Positions 17,049 through 25,920 are shown, counted from the first letter of the stretch. The stretch is 64,000 nt of DNA from Variovorax boronicumulans (GCF_007677875.1 NZ_VEDO01000025.1:16868-80867), one strand, 5' to 3'. Numbers and translations are program-made. The notes: generated by a model not told the origin, from the sequence alone.

Positions 17049-18329
17049 TCAGCCGGCGAACCAGCGTGCCGGAACGATCACGAGCGCGGGGAATAAGACC
17101 ATCAGGAACATCAGAATGAACTGCGCGACCATGAAGGGCCAGACCCCCTTGGTCACCTGGTCCATGCTGATCTTGCCGACGCCGGCCACGGTGTTCAGCA
17201 CCACGCCCACGGGCGGCGTGATCAGGCCGATGGCGTTGTTCATGATGAACAGCACGCCGAAGTAGACCGGATCGATGCCCGCGGCCTTGACGATGGGCAT
17301 CAGCACCGGCGTCAGGATCAGGATGGTGGGCGTCATGTCGAGCGCCGTGCCCACGACCATCACCAGCACCATGATGGCCGCCATCAGCACGCGCGGGTTG
17401 TCCAGCAGCGGCTGCAGCAACGAGACCACCTGGTCGGGCAGTTGCGCCACCGTGATGAGCCACGCGCTGACCATGGCACCGGCCACCAGGAACATGACCA
17501 CCGCCGTGGTCTTGGAGGCCGCCAGGAACAGGCCGAACAACTGGTTCAGCTTCAGCTCACCGTAGACGAAGATCGACACCACCAGCGCGTACACCGCAGC
17601 CACTACGGCGGCCTCGGTCGGCGTGAACACGCCGAACTTCAGGCCGACGATCACGATCAGCGGCAGGCCGAGCGCGAACAGCGCGTCCTTGAACGCACGG
17701 AAGATTTCTGCGCTGCTGCGGCGCGGCTGCGGCTGCACGTTCTCGCGCTGGCTCAGGATCCACCAGGTCACGCACAAGGCCACGCCGAGCAGGATGCCGG
17801 GCACGATCCCGGCCAGGAACAGCTTGGAGATGGACACGTTGGCCGCCACGCCGAAGATCACGAAGCCGATGGACGGCGGGATCACGGGGGCGATGATGCT
17901 GGCGGCCGACAGCAGGCCGGCCGAGCGCGCCTTGTCGTGGCCGGCGGCGGCCATCATGGGCAACAGCAGCGCGGCCAAAGCGGCGGCGTCGGCCACGGCC
18001 GAGCCGGACAGTGCGGCCATCATGATGGCGGCGGCGATGGACACGTAGCCCAGGCCACCCCGCACATGGCCGATCAGGGTCATCGCGAACTGCACGATGC
18101 GGCGCGACAGGCCGCCCGCGTTCATGATTTCGCCGGCGAGCATGAAGAAGGGCACGGCCAGGAGCGGAAAGCTGTTGGCCCCCTCGAGCAGGTTCTGCGC
18201 CAGGATCTGGGCATCGAACATGTCCAGGTGCCACATCAACGCCGCACCGCTGGCCAGCAGCGCATAGGAGATCGGCACGCCGATGGCCATGGCGGCCAGC
18301 AGTGCGCCCACGAAAATGAAGATGGTCAT
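17049..18329 (-). CDS. TRAP transporter large permease (DctM), module 1
   Basis: A 426-aa permease of normal DctM size with about 12 membrane segments. It shows IFVGALLAAMAIGVPISYAL at the N-terminus, LLAVPFFMLAGEIMNAGGLS, AAAIMMAALSGSAVADAAAL, IAPVIPPSIGFVIFGVAANV and NNAIGLITPPVGVVLNTVAG. It is nearly identical in sequence to the large permease at 48979-50259, so the two TRAP modules are paralogous. It is the last gene of the unit dctP-aroQ-dctQ-dctM (transcribed leftwards). The gap to dctQ is 12 bp. The transported substrate is probably a carboxylate linked to dehydroquinate metabolism, inferred from aroQ within the operon. Confidence 0.92.
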   Translation of the reverse strand: MTIFIFVGALLAAMAIGVPISYALLASGAALMWHLDMFDAQILAQNLLEGANSFPLLAVPFFMLAGEIMNAGGLSRRIVQFAMTLIGHVRGGLGYVSIAAAIMMAALSGSAVADAAALAALLLPMMAAAGHDKARSAGLLSAASIIAPVIPPSIGFVIFGVAANVSISKLFLAGIVPGILLGVALCVTWWILSQRENVQPQPRRSSAEIFRAFKDALFALGLPLIVIVGLKFGVFTPTEAAVVAAVYALVVSIFVYGELKLNQLFGLFLAASKTTAVVMFLVAGAMVSAWLITVAQLPDQVVSLLQPLLDNPRVLMAAIMVLVMVVGTALDMTPTILILTPVLMPIVKAAGIDPVYFGVLFIMNNAIGLITPPVGVVLNTVAGVGKISMDQVTKGVWPFMVAQFILMFLMVLFPALVIVPARWFAG

Positions 18330-18341
18330 CTCGGCGGGTCC

Positions 18342-18872
18342 TCAGGCTTTCGCGTCGCCGTGGGGCACGTCTTCGTTGTCGGTGATGTTCACCAGTTCAG
18401 CCTCGCGCATGCGCCCGGTCACGAGGCGGAACAGCTGCAACAGCAGCACCGGGACGGACAGCACCGAGAACACGAGGCCACTGGCGTAGAAGTAGCCCAT
18501 GGAGACTTCCATGACCGCGCTGGTCGAGGCCCAGTTGATCTTCACCTGCTCGTACGAGCCGCGAAAGACCAGCCACGTCAGAAACAGCATCAGCAGCAGC
18601 GTGAGCAGCAGGCACAGCTTCTTGCCGCCGCGCGGCAGCCTGGAGATCAAGGAATCGGTGCCCAGGTGGGCACGTTCGTTCAACGCCACGACAGCGCCCA
18701 GGAAGGTCATCCACACGAACAGCCAGCGCGACAGTTCTTCGGACAGCAGCAGGCCGGAGTTGAAGCCGTACCGCATCACCACGTTGCCGAACACCAGCAC
18801 CACCATGACGGCCATGCAGATCACCATCAGCCACTGCAAGCCCTTGAAGAGCCCGTCGATCGCCCGCTGCAC
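18342..18872 (-). CDS. TRAP transporter small permease (DctQ), module 1
   Basis: A 176-aa four-helix membrane protein. Landmarks are LMVICMAVMVVLVFGNVVMR, the DctQ signature ELSRWLFVWMTFLGAVVALN, LLLTLLLMLFLTWLVFRGSY and GYFYASGLVFSVLSVPVLLL. The start is a GTG at 18872, four bases after the aroQ stop, so translation is probably coupled. It closely resembles the DctQ at 50256-50789. It partners with DctM (17049-18329) and the receptor at 19352-20368. Confidence 0.9.
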   Translation of the reverse strand: MQRAIDGLFKGLQWLMVICMAVMVVLVFGNVVMRYGFNSGLLLSEELSRWLFVWMTFLGAVVALNERAHLGTDSLISRLPRGGKKLCLLLTLLLMLFLTWLVFRGSYEQVKINWASTSAVMEVSMGYFYASGLVFSVLSVPVLLLQLFRLVTGRMREAELVNITDNEDVPHGDAKA

Positions 18873-18876
18873 GGCG

Positions 18877-19323
18877 TCAGGCCTTCTTGGCGGACTGCGC
18901 CAGGGCCACCACGCCGCGCAGGCCCAGCAGGTAGGACATCGGGCCCAGGCCCTGGATCGTGGCCTTCACCGCAGGCGAGATGATGGAATGGGCACGCCAG
19001 GTCTCACGTGCGGCGATGTTGGACATGTGCACCTCCAGCACCGGGAAGGGCATGGCCTTGATCGCATCGTGCAGCGGCACGCCGTGCTGGGTCAGCCCGG
19101 CCGGGTTGACCAGCGCGCCGGCGGCGGTGTCGATGTGTTCGTGCAGGAAGTCGATCAGCGCGCCTTCGTGGTTGGACTGCAGCGTGGCCAGCTCGACGCC
19201 GAGTTCGCCGGCCAGCGCGGCCAGCTGCTCGTTGATCTGCGCCAGCGTGGTGGTGCCGTAGATGTGGGGTTCGCGCCGGCCGAACAGGTTCAGGTTGGGG
19301 CCGTGCAGGACGAGGATCTTCAT
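18877..19323 (-). CDS. Type II 3-dehydroquinate dehydratase homologue (AroQ-like), TRAP-linked
   Basis: A 148-aa flavodoxin-like enzyme of the type II dehydroquinase family, which converts 3-dehydroquinate to 3-dehydroshikimate. It shows HGPNLNLFGRREPHIYGTTT (flexible lid with Arg and Tyr), QSNHEGALIDFLHEH, NPAGLTQHGVPLHDAI, LEVHMSNIAARETWRAHS and ISPAVKATIQGLG. Compared with the usual N-x-G-[AG]-[LY]-T-H-T-S segment, the substrate-binding His is Gln here (T-Q-H), with a His one position later. Lying between a TRAP receptor and permease genes, it is more likely catabolic than a housekeeping shikimate enzyme. A paralogue that keeps the His is at 47494-47940. Confidence 0.85.
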   Translation of the reverse strand: MKILVLHGPNLNLFGRREPHIYGTTTLAQINEQLAALAGELGVELATLQSNHEGALIDFLHEHIDTAAGALVNPAGLTQHGVPLHDAIKAMPFPVLEVHMSNIAARETWRAHSIISPAVKATIQGLGPMSYLLGLRGVVALAQSAKKA

Positions 19324-19351
19324 TTCTTGTGTTCCGGAGCGCTTGGGGACT

Positions 19352-20368
19352 TCACTTGCGGACCTTGGCCAGTTCGTCGTTGTAGAGCTTGACGATGGCG
19401 GGGTCGTAGCTGCTGGCGAACTTCTCCAGCACCGGCTTGACGATGGCGCCCATGCGGGCCTGCTCGGCCGGGGCGATGGTGTTGTACTGCATGCCCTTGG
19501 CCTGCAGCTCGCCCACGGCCTTCTGCGCGGCGGCGCGGCTGACCTGACGCTGGTAGCGGCGGGCCTCGTCGGCCGCTTCGTGCATGGCCTTCTGCTCGGT
19601 GGGCGAGAGCTTGTCCCAGAAGCGCTTGCTGACCAGCACGATGTTGGCGGCGTAGACGTGGTTGGTGGCGCTGACGAACTTGTTCACCTCGAAGAACTTG
19701 TTCGACAGGATCACGGCGAAGGGGTTCTCCTGGCCGTCCACGGCCTTGGCCTCCAGCGCGCCGTACAGCTCGGCGAACGGCATGGGCACGGGGTTGGCCT
19801 TGAAGGCCTTGAACGATTCGAGGAAGACCGGGTTCGGGATCACGCGCAGCTTGAGGCCCTCCAGGTCCTCGGCCTTGGCGATGGGCCGCTTGCTGTTGGT
19901 CACGTTGCGAAAGCCCAGGTCCCAGTAGCCCAGCGCCACCAGGCCCTTCTCGGGCAGCTTGGCGATCAGCGCCTGGCCCAGCGGGCCGTCCAGCAGCGCA
20001 TCGGCCTGCTCGAAGGTGGACACCGCGAACGGGAAGTCCACCAGGCCGAACTCCTTGACGATGCCGGCCAGCGAGGTCGTGGCCGGGGCCGACATCTCCT
20101 GCACGCCGCCCTGCAGCGCGGACTGCTGCTGCATCTCGTTGCCGAGCTGGTTGGACGGGAACTCCTGCACCTTGAACTTGCCGCCCGTCTTGGCCGCCAG
20201 CAGTTCCGAGAAGCGCTTGACGCCGAAGCTGACCGGGTGGTCGGTGTTGTTCAGGTGGCCGAACTTGATGGTGCGCTCCTGGATGTCCTGGGCCAGGGTG
20301 GCGGTGGCGGACAAAGCCAGCACGGCGCTCGCGGCCGTGGCCAGGACGCTGCGGAACAAGGGATTCAC
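19352..20368 (-). CDS. TRAP transporter solute-binding protein (DctP), module 1
   Basis: A 338-aa periplasmic receptor with signal peptide MNPLFRSVLATAASAVLALS...ATLAQ. Typical DctP elements are TIKFGHLNNTDHPVSFGVKR at the start of the mature protein, LGYWDLGFRNVTNSKRPI, the ligand-binding arginine segment LEGLKLRVIPNPVFLE near residue 172, and DGQENPFAVILSNKFFEV. It is related to the receptor at 47950-48948. It is the first gene of the operon (start ATG at 20368), divergent from iclR1 with 117 bp between them. That gap carries two palindromes of the form AGGAA-N5-TTCCA. Confidence 0.92.
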   Translation of the reverse strand: MNPLFRSVLATAASAVLALSATATLAQDIQERTIKFGHLNNTDHPVSFGVKRFSELLAAKTGGKFKVQEFPSNQLGNEMQQQSALQGGVQEMSAPATTSLAGIVKEFGLVDFPFAVSTFEQADALLDGPLGQALIAKLPEKGLVALGYWDLGFRNVTNSKRPIAKAEDLEGLKLRVIPNPVFLESFKAFKANPVPMPFAELYGALEAKAVDGQENPFAVILSNKFFEVNKFVSATNHVYAANIVLVSKRFWDKLSPTEQKAMHEAADEARRYQRQVSRAAAQKAVGELQAKGMQYNTIAPAEQARMGAIVKPVLEKFASSYDPAIVKLYNDELAKVRK

Positions 20369-20418
20369 GGGTGCTCCTCTCGGGGGTGGGTGGTGGAATG
20401 TGACGATGCTAGGGTTTT

Positions 20419-20451
20419 AGGAAATCTTTTCCATTAAGGAAAACCCTTCCA
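20419..20451. promoter_or_regulatory. Two tandem IclR-type operators, AGGAA-N5-TTCCA
   Basis: AGGAA-ATCTT-TTCCA (20419-20433) and AGGAA-AACCC-TTCCA (20437-20451) lie 18 bp apart, centre to centre, in an AT-rich patch between divergent dctP1 (start 20368) and iclR1 (start 20486). The same dyad geometry occurs in the thuA/PEP-CTERM gap and upstream of iclR2. The dyads are seen directly; IclR binding is inferred from position and recurrence. Confidence 0.65.
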
Positions 20452-20485
20452 AAAAAGAAGGCACTTCCGCACAACAATCCGGCGC

Positions 20486-21280
20486 ATGGCAAGCACGCTG
20501 GAACGCTCCCTGACCATCCTGGAATACCTGGCCATGCGGCCGACGGGCAAGACCCTGTCGACCATGGCCGAGGAGCTGGCCCTGCCGCTGTCGGCCTGCC
20601 ACCGGCTGCTCAGCGACCTGGTGCGCTGCGGCTACGTGCGCCAGACGCGCGAGCACGGCGACTACGCGCTGACCACCAAGCTGGCGGCGCTGGGCCTGTC
20701 CTACCTGGGCGGCTCGGGCATTGTCGAGCTGGCCCAACCCATCATCGACCGGCTGGCCGAGACCAGCGGCGAGCTGGTGCGCCTGGCCATCGTCGACGGC
20801 GACCGGCTGACCTTCGTGGCCAAGGCCCAGGGCGCGCGCTTCGGCCTGCGCTATGACCCCGACATGGGCATCGACGTGCGTCTGTCGTGCAGCGCGGCCG
20901 GCCACGCCTGGCTCATGACGCTGTCCGAGGAGCGTGCGCTGGAACTCATCGTCCGCCAGGGTTTCGGCGATCCGCGCGACTACGGCCCGCAGGCGCCCAC
21001 GGGCTGGAAGGCCGTGGTCGACCTGCTCGCGCAGGACCGCACGCGCGGCGTGTCGCAGATGCACGAGATGTATGCGCCCGGCATGAGCGCCATGGCCGCC
21101 CCGGTGCGCCGGCACGGGGAGGCGGCCACGGGCGTGATCACCATCGCCGGGCCGTCCATCCGCCTGGACGCGCGGCGCATGGAGGAACTGGCCGCGCCGC
21201 TGCTGGCCGCGGCCGAGGAACTGGCGCTGGCCACGGCCACCTCGCCCATCCTGGCGCGCCGCCCGGGAGCCGCGCGGTGA
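20486..21280 (+). CDS. IclR-family transcriptional regulator 1
   Basis: A 264-aa regulator. An N-terminal winged HTH (about 1-65: LERSLTILEYLAMRPTGKTL, LPLSACHRLLSDLVRCGYV) is followed by an IclR effector domain (about 75-255: LAIVDGDRLTFVAKAQGAR, then AAGHAWLMTLSEERALELIV and AAPVRRHGEAATGVITIAGP). It is highly similar along its whole length to the regulator at 38290-39093, indicating duplication. It is divergent from the dctP-aroQ-dctQ-dctM operon, which it probably controls. Two operator-like palindromes lie between them. The type II secretion-like operon starts 53 bp downstream on the same strand and might be read through. The effector may be a quinate- or dehydroquinate-like acid; this is inference. 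Confidence 0.93.
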   Translation: MASTLERSLTILEYLAMRPTGKTLSTMAEELALPLSACHRLLSDLVRCGYVRQTREHGDYALTTKLAALGLSYLGGSGIVELAQPIIDRLAETSGELVRLAIVDGDRLTFVAKAQGARFGLRYDPDMGIDVRLSCSAAGHAWLMTLSEERALELIVRQGFGDPRDYGPQAPTGWKAVVDLLAQDRTRGVSQMHEMYAPGMSAMAAPVRRHGEAATGVITIAGPSIRLDARRMEELAAPLLAAAEELALATATSPILARRPGAAR

Positions 21281-21333
21281 ACCCGCTGCCCCTCCGCGGC
21301 ACCGCAGGCCGCACCCCCTGGAGACACCAGCCC

Positions 21334-21750
21334 ATGCCCGCCCACCGCCGGCCCCGCGGCTTCACGCTGCTCGAACTGCTGGTCGTCATGGTCATCATCG
21401 GCCTCTTGGCCGCCTACGTGGCGCCGCGCTACTTCTCGCAGGTCGGCAAGTCCGAGGTGCGCGCCGCGCAGGCGCAGATCGCCGCGCTGGCCAGCGCGCT
21501 CAACACCTACCGGCTGGACGTGGGCCAGTACCCCAGCGACGAGCAGGGCCTGGCCGCGCTGACCGCGCGCCCCACCGGCGTGGCCCGCTGGGACGGCCCC
21601 TACCTGCAAAAAGGCGTGCCGCCCGATCCCTGGGGCCGGCCCTACCTCTACAAGTCGCCCGGGCAGCACGGCGAGTTCGACCTGTACTCGCTGGGCAAGG
21701 ACGGCCAGGCCGGCGGCAGCGGCGATGCGGCCGACGTGACCAGCTGGTAG
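21334..21750 (+). CDS. gspG: Major pseudopilin, GspG-like
   Basis: A 138-aa pseudopilin. The short leader MPAHRRPRG is followed by the prepilin peptidase site G|FTLLELLVVMVIIGLLAAYV with Glu5, then a soluble domain typical of GspG (QIAALASALNTYRLDVGQYP, DEQGLAALTARP, DPWGRPYLYKSPGQHGEFDL, YSLGKDGQAGGSGDAADV). The last segment is the GspG calcium-binding C-terminus. It assembles the periplasmic pseudopilus. The start is the ATG at 21334 with GGAGAC upstream. First gene of an eleven-gene operon reaching 30918. Confidence 0.93.
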   Translation: MPAHRRPRGFTLLELLVVMVIIGLLAAYVAPRYFSQVGKSEVRAAQAQIAALASALNTYRLDVGQYPSDEQGLAALTARPTGVARWDGPYLQKGVPPDPWGRPYLYKSPGQHGEFDLYSLGKDGQAGGSGDAADVTSW

Positions 21751-21764
21751 CGGGAGCCCACGCG

Positions 21765-22967
21765 ATGCAGTTCGATGTGCGCGGCTTCCGCCCCGGCGAA
21801 GGCGTCGTGCGGCTGGCGGTCGAGGCCGACGACCTGGCCACGGCCACGCAGCGCGCGCGCGCCCAGGGCCTGGCGGTGCTGTCGGCCGCGCCCCGGCGCA
21901 CCCCGTTCGCGCGGCCCGGACTGCCCACCTTGCGCCTGCAGCGCAGGCCGCGCTTTCCGCTGCTGCAGTTCACGCTGGAGCTCATGGCCCTGCTGCAGGC
22001 CGGCCTCTCCTTGCCCGAGACGCTGGACACGCTGCTGGAGAAGGAAACGCGCAGCGACGTGCGCCCCGTGCTGGCCGCGATGCGCGCGCGCCTGTTCGAA
22101 GGCCAGTCCTTCTCGCGCGTGCTGGCTGCGCTACCCCAGGCCTTCCCGCCGCTGTACGTGACCACGGTGCAGGCCTCCGAGCGCAGCGGCGACCTGGTTG
22201 AGTCGCTGGCCCGCTATGTGGACTACCACGAGCGGCTGGACCTGGTGCGCAAGAAGGTGGTGTCGGCCTCGATCTACCCGGTCGCGCTGCTGGCGCTGGG
22301 CGGCCTCGTGGTGCTGTTCCTGCTCGGCTATGTGGTGCCGCGCTTTTCCGGCATCTACGCCGAATCGGGCCGCGACCTGCCCTGGATGTCGATGCTGCTG
22401 TTGCGTTGGGGCCAGGGCGTGCAGGCGCATGGCGCGGCCATCGGTGCCGCGCTGCCCGTGCTCGCGGTGCTGGCCGCCGCCAGCGCGCGCCGGCTGCTGC
22501 CGCGCGGCGTGGCGCTGCTCACGCGCATCCCCGCCATCGGCACGCGGCTGGCCACCTACCACCTGGCGCGCTTTTACCGCTCGCTGGGCATGCTGCTGCG
22601 CGGCGGCACGCCCATCGTGCCGGCCCTGGCCATGGTCGCAGGCCTGCTGCCGCTGCACATGCGCCAGGGCCTGGTGCACGCGACGCAGCAGGTGCGCGAG
22701 GGCATCGTGCTGTCCGACGCCATGGCCGCCGCGGGGCTGACCACGCCGGTGGCCGCGCGCATGCTGCGGGTGGGCGAGAACAGCGGCGACATGGCGGCCA
22801 TGATGGAGCGCATCGCCGGCTTCCACGACGAGGAGCTCGCGCGCTGGATCGAGTGGTTCACCAAGCTGTTCGAGCCGGTGCTGATGGCCGTGATCGGCGT
22901 GGTCATCGGCGCCATCGTGATCCTGATGTACCTGCCGATCTTCGAGCTGGCAGGCAGCCTGGGATGA
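21765..22967 (+). CDS. gspF: Type II secretion platform protein, GspF-like
   Basis: A 400-aa inner-membrane protein of the GspF/PilC family, which anchors the assembly ATPase to the growing pseudopilus. It has two T2SSF cytoplasmic domains (about 65-190 and 270-390) and three hydrophobic segments: SIYPVALLALGGLVVLFLLG near residue 170, a middle one near 220, and LMAVIGVVIGAIVILMYLPI at the end. Landmarks are LTLELMALLQAGLSLPETLD-like (here FTLELMALLQAGLSLPETL), SGDLVESLARYVDYHERLD and LRVGENSGDMAAMMERIAGF. Its stop overlaps the start of gspE (ATGA). Confidence 0.93.
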   Translation: MQFDVRGFRPGEGVVRLAVEADDLATATQRARAQGLAVLSAAPRRTPFARPGLPTLRLQRRPRFPLLQFTLELMALLQAGLSLPETLDTLLEKETRSDVRPVLAAMRARLFEGQSFSRVLAALPQAFPPLYVTTVQASERSGDLVESLARYVDYHERLDLVRKKVVSASIYPVALLALGGLVVLFLLGYVVPRFSGIYAESGRDLPWMSMLLLRWGQGVQAHGAAIGAALPVLAVLAAASARRLLPRGVALLTRIPAIGTRLATYHLARFYRSLGMLLRGGTPIVPALAMVAGLLPLHMRQGLVHATQQVREGIVLSDAMAAAGLTTPVAARMLRVGENSGDMAAMMERIAGFHDEELARWIEWFTKLFEPVLMAVIGVVIGAIVILMYLPIFELAGSLG

Positions 22968-24646
22968 ACGCGGCCCTGCCCTCCTTCACGGCGCGCGACA
23001 TCGCCGAGGCACGCCGGCTGGCCACCGAGCGCGGCGCCCCGGTCGTGCGCATGCTGGAAGAACTGTCCGGCGACGCGCCCGAGCGCTTCACCGCGCGGCT
23101 GGCGCAAAGCCTGCACTACCCGCTGGCGCGCATCGACGACCTGCACGCCTGGCAGCCGGCCTTTGACGCCCTGCCCTTCGCCGCATGCCACGCGCTGCAG
23201 ATGCTGGCGCTGCGTGATGGCGATGGCGCGCTGCAACTGGTGCTGGGCGACCCGTTCGACGACCAGCGCTGCGCGCGCGCCGAGCAGGCGCTGGGCCAGC
23301 CCGCGCGCTGGATGCTCGCGCACGGCGGCGACATCGCGGCCTGGCTGGCGCGGCACGAGGAAGGCCTCTCGGCGCTGGAGCATTTGCAGATCGCCGGCGC
23401 CACCAGCGCCAGCGCCGGCAGCGAGGCCGAGGACCTTTCGTTCCAGAGCATCGCCGAAGGCAGCAGCGCCGTGGTGCGCCTGGTGCGCTCCACGCTGTAC
23501 GACGCGCTCAAGGCGAACGCCTCGGACATCCACCTGGAGACCGGCGCCGGCGGCCTGGCCATCAAGTACCGCATCGACGGCGTGCTGGTGGCCGTGCGCA
23601 GCGACGCCGGCCAGGAACTGGCCGAGCAGGTGATCTCGCGCATCAAGGTCATGGCGGCGCTGGACATCGCCGAGCGCCGCATCCCGCAGGACGGGCGCTT
23701 CACGGTGGCCGTGCGCGGCCGCGAGATCGACCTGCGCGTGTCCATCATGCCGTCCATCTTCGGCGAGGACGCGGTGCTGCGCATCCTGGACAAGCAGCAG
23801 CTGGCCGACGCCGCGCGCGGGCTCACGCTGGACAGCCTGGGCTTCGGCGCGGCGGAGCGCCGCACCATCCGCCGCCTGGCCGGCGAGCCGCACGGCATGC
23901 TGCTCGTGACCGGCCCGACCGGCAGCGGCAAGACCACCACGCTGTACGCGGCCATCTCGGAGATCCACCACGGCCACGAGAAGATCGTGACCATCGAGGA
24001 CCCGGTGGAGTACCAGCTGCCCGGCGTGCTGCAGATCCCCGTGAACGAGAAGAAGGGCCTGACCTTCGCGCGCGGCCTGCGCTCCATCCTGCGGCACGAC
24101 CCCGACCGCGTGATGGTGGGCGAGATCCGCGACGCGGAGACCGCGCAGATCGCGATCCAGGCCGCGCTGACGGGCCACCTGGTGTTCACCACCGTGCACG
24201 CCAACAACGTGTTCGACGTGCTGGGCCGCTTCGCCCACATGGGCATCGACGCCTACAGCTTCACGGCCGCGCTGAACGGGATCGTGGCGCAGCGCCTGGT
24301 GCGGCGCAATTGCCCGCACTGCAGCGCGCCCGTGCAGCCGGGCGCCGAAGCGCTGGCCGATGCCGGCCTGGCCGGCGCGGACCTTTCGGCCGTGCACTTC
24401 ATGGCCGGACGCGGCTGCGGCCAGTGCCGCGCCACCGGCTACTTGGGCCGCGTGGCCATTGCCGAGATCCTCGTGATGACGGACGAACTGGCCGAACTCA
24501 TCATCACGCGCCAGCCCGTGCGTGTGCTCAAGGACACCGCGCGCCGCAACGGCACGCGACTGCTGCGCGAGGCCGCGCTGGACCTGTTGCGCGCAGGCGC
24601 GACCAGCCTGGAGGAGGTGCAGCGTGTCACGACTGCCGTGGCGTGA
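22964..24646 (+). CDS. gspE: Type II secretion/pilus assembly ATPase, GspE-like
   Basis: A 560-aa hexameric assembly ATPase. An N-terminal GspE_N/MshEN-like domain (about 1-130) is followed by the ATPase core: ASDIHLETGAGGLAIKYRID, Walker A GPTGSGKTTTL near residue 318, the Asp box IVTIEDPVEYQLPGV, Walker B MVGEIRDAETAQIAIQAALT, and the His box TGHLVFTTVHANN. A tetracysteine zinc site follows (NCPHCS near residue 449 and RGCGQCRATGYLGR). The ATG at 22964 overlaps the gspF stop. It powers pseudopilus assembly with GspF. Confidence 0.95.
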   Translation: MNAALPSFTARDIAEARRLATERGAPVVRMLEELSGDAPERFTARLAQSLHYPLARIDDLHAWQPAFDALPFAACHALQMLALRDGDGALQLVLGDPFDDQRCARAEQALGQPARWMLAHGGDIAAWLARHEEGLSALEHLQIAGATSASAGSEAEDLSFQSIAEGSSAVVRLVRSTLYDALKANASDIHLETGAGGLAIKYRIDGVLVAVRSDAGQELAEQVISRIKVMAALDIAERRIPQDGRFTVAVRGREIDLRVSIMPSIFGEDAVLRILDKQQLADAARGLTLDSLGFGAAERRTIRRLAGEPHGMLLVTGPTGSGKTTTLYAAISEIHHGHEKIVTIEDPVEYQLPGVLQIPVNEKKGLTFARGLRSILRHDPDRVMVGEIRDAETAQIAIQAALTGHLVFTTVHANNVFDVLGRFAHMGIDAYSFTAALNGIVAQRLVRRNCPHCSAPVQPGAEALADAGLAGADLSAVHFMAGRGCGQCRATGYLGRVAIAEILVMTDELAELIITRQPVRVLKDTARRNGTRLLREAALDLLRAGATSLEEVQRVTTAVA

Positions 24647-25406
24647 GCAGGCCGCTGTCTGGCTGGCGCCTTCGCAGGTGGGGCTGGTGCTGCGCCGGCG
24701 CGGCTGGCAGCCGCCGCAGCAGCACCGGCAGGCCGTGGCTGCGGACGGCGCCGATGCGCTGCTGCTGGCGCTGGGCGCCCTGGTGGCCCAGGCCGCGCCG
24801 CGCCGCGCGCGGGCGCGCATCGTGGTGTCCAACCGCCTGGTGCACATGGCGCTGTTGCCCGACGGCCGTGCGCTGCGTGGCGGGGCTGAACGCCGCGTGG
24901 CCGCGCGCGAACTGCTGCGCAGCGTGCATGGCGATGCGGTCGAGGGCTGGGACCTGGCCGTGGACGCTGCCGCCGGTGCCGGCATGCCCGCCGCTGCGCT
25001 CGATGCGGGCTGGCTGGCGCGCCTGCGGCAGCAGGTATTGCAGGCCGGCCTGCATGCCGTGTCCGTGCGCCCGCTGCTGGCACTGGCGGCCGCCCATGCC
25101 TGGCCGCGCCTGGCCGGCCGCGCGGCCTGGCTGCTGGTGACCGAGACCGACGGCGCGCTGCTGGCGCGCATCGATCCGGCGCAGGGCTGGCAGAGCCTGC
25201 GCAGCCTGCCCTTCGACGCCGCGCAGGGCCAGGCCGCGCTGGCGCCCTGGCTCGCGCGCTGCGCGCTGCTGGAGGGTCTGGAGCCCGTCGAGCAGCCGCT
25301 GGTGCACGTGGCCTGGCAGGGCATGGGAGCGGCGGGGCCGGTCACGTGGCCCGGCCTTCCCGGGTGGCAGGCCGAGCACCTCGCGCTGAGCGCGCAAGAC
25401 ATTTGA
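24624..25406 (+). CDS. PilM/GspL-like component, divergent
   Basis: A 260-aa protein starting at a GTG (24624) with GGAGGAGG nine bases upstream; it overlaps the gspE end by 23 bp. The sequence is Ala/Arg-rich and poorly conserved. The position after GspE and before PilN-like and PilO-like proteins fits the PilM/MshI or cytoplasmic GspL slot. Consistent hints are VVSNRLVHMALLPDGR and AAWLLVTETDGALLARIDPA, which resemble an actin-like (ASKHA) fold. There is no membrane segment or signal peptide, so it is probably cytoplasmic and peripheral to the inner membrane. The assignment rests mainly on gene order. Confidence 0.6.
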   Translation: MSRLPWREQAAVWLAPSQVGLVLRRRGWQPPQQHRQAVAADGADALLLALGALVAQAAPRRARARIVVSNRLVHMALLPDGRALRGGAERRVAARELLRSVHGDAVEGWDLAVDAAAGAGMPAAALDAGWLARLRQQVLQAGLHAVSVRPLLALAAAHAWPRLAGRAAWLLVTETDGALLARIDPAQGWQSLRSLPFDAAQGQAALAPWLARCALLEGLEPVEQPLVHVAWQGMGAAGPVTWPGLPGWQAEHLALSAQDI

Positions 25407-25407
25407 G

Positions 25408-25920
25408 ATGGCCTTGCGCGCACCCGAACTCGAGTTTCTGCCGCCCTCGCCCTGGGCCCGCTGGTGGGGCCACGGCGTGCTGGCGCTGGGCCTGGCGGCC
25501 TGCGCGCTGGTCGGCCTGCGCCACGGCCAGGCCCTGGATGCGCGGGCCGTTGCAAGCGCACGCCTGCAGCCGCAGGCCGGCAGCGCCGCCAGGGCCGTGC
25601 CGCCCGCGCTGGCGGCCGAGACCGCGGCGGCGCAGGCCGTCGCGGCCACGCTGGCCGTGCCCTGGGATGCCTGGTTCCGCGCGCTCGAGGCCGTCGAGGT
25701 GCCCGGGGTGTTCCTGACGGCGCTGCAGCCCGAGGGCGGCAGCCGGCGCGCGCGCCTGGGCGGCCAGGCCGCGGACCTGGCCCAGGTGCTGGCCTACATG
25801 GCCCGGCTCGAACGGCAACCCGGCTTCCGCCAGGTGCTGCTGGTGGAGCATGCGCTGCAGGAGGATGCGGCCACGCCGGCGCTGCGCTTCACGCTGACCG
25901 CCGAATGGGAGGGCCCATGA
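25408..25920 (+). CDS. PilN-like inner-membrane component
   Basis: A 170-aa bitopic protein. The short cytoplasmic N-terminus (MALRAPELEFLPPSPWARWW) is followed by one hydrophobic helix (GHGVLALGLAACALVGLRHG), then a helical periplasmic stretch and a ferredoxin-like region (VFLTALQPEGGSRRARLGGQ, ADLAQVLAYMARLERQPGF, LRFTLTAEWEG). Topology and final fold match PilN or the C-terminal part of GspL. It starts 2 bp after the preceding stop, and its own stop overlaps the next start (ATGA). It probably pairs with the PilO/GspM-like protein that follows. Confidence 0.65.
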   Translation: MALRAPELEFLPPSPWARWWGHGVLALGLAACALVGLRHGQALDARAVASARLQPQAGSAARAVPPALAAETAAAQAVAATLAVPWDAWFRALEAVEVPGVFLTALQPEGGSRRARLGGQAADLAQVLAYMARLERQPGFRQVLLVEHALQEDAATPALRFTLTAEWEGP

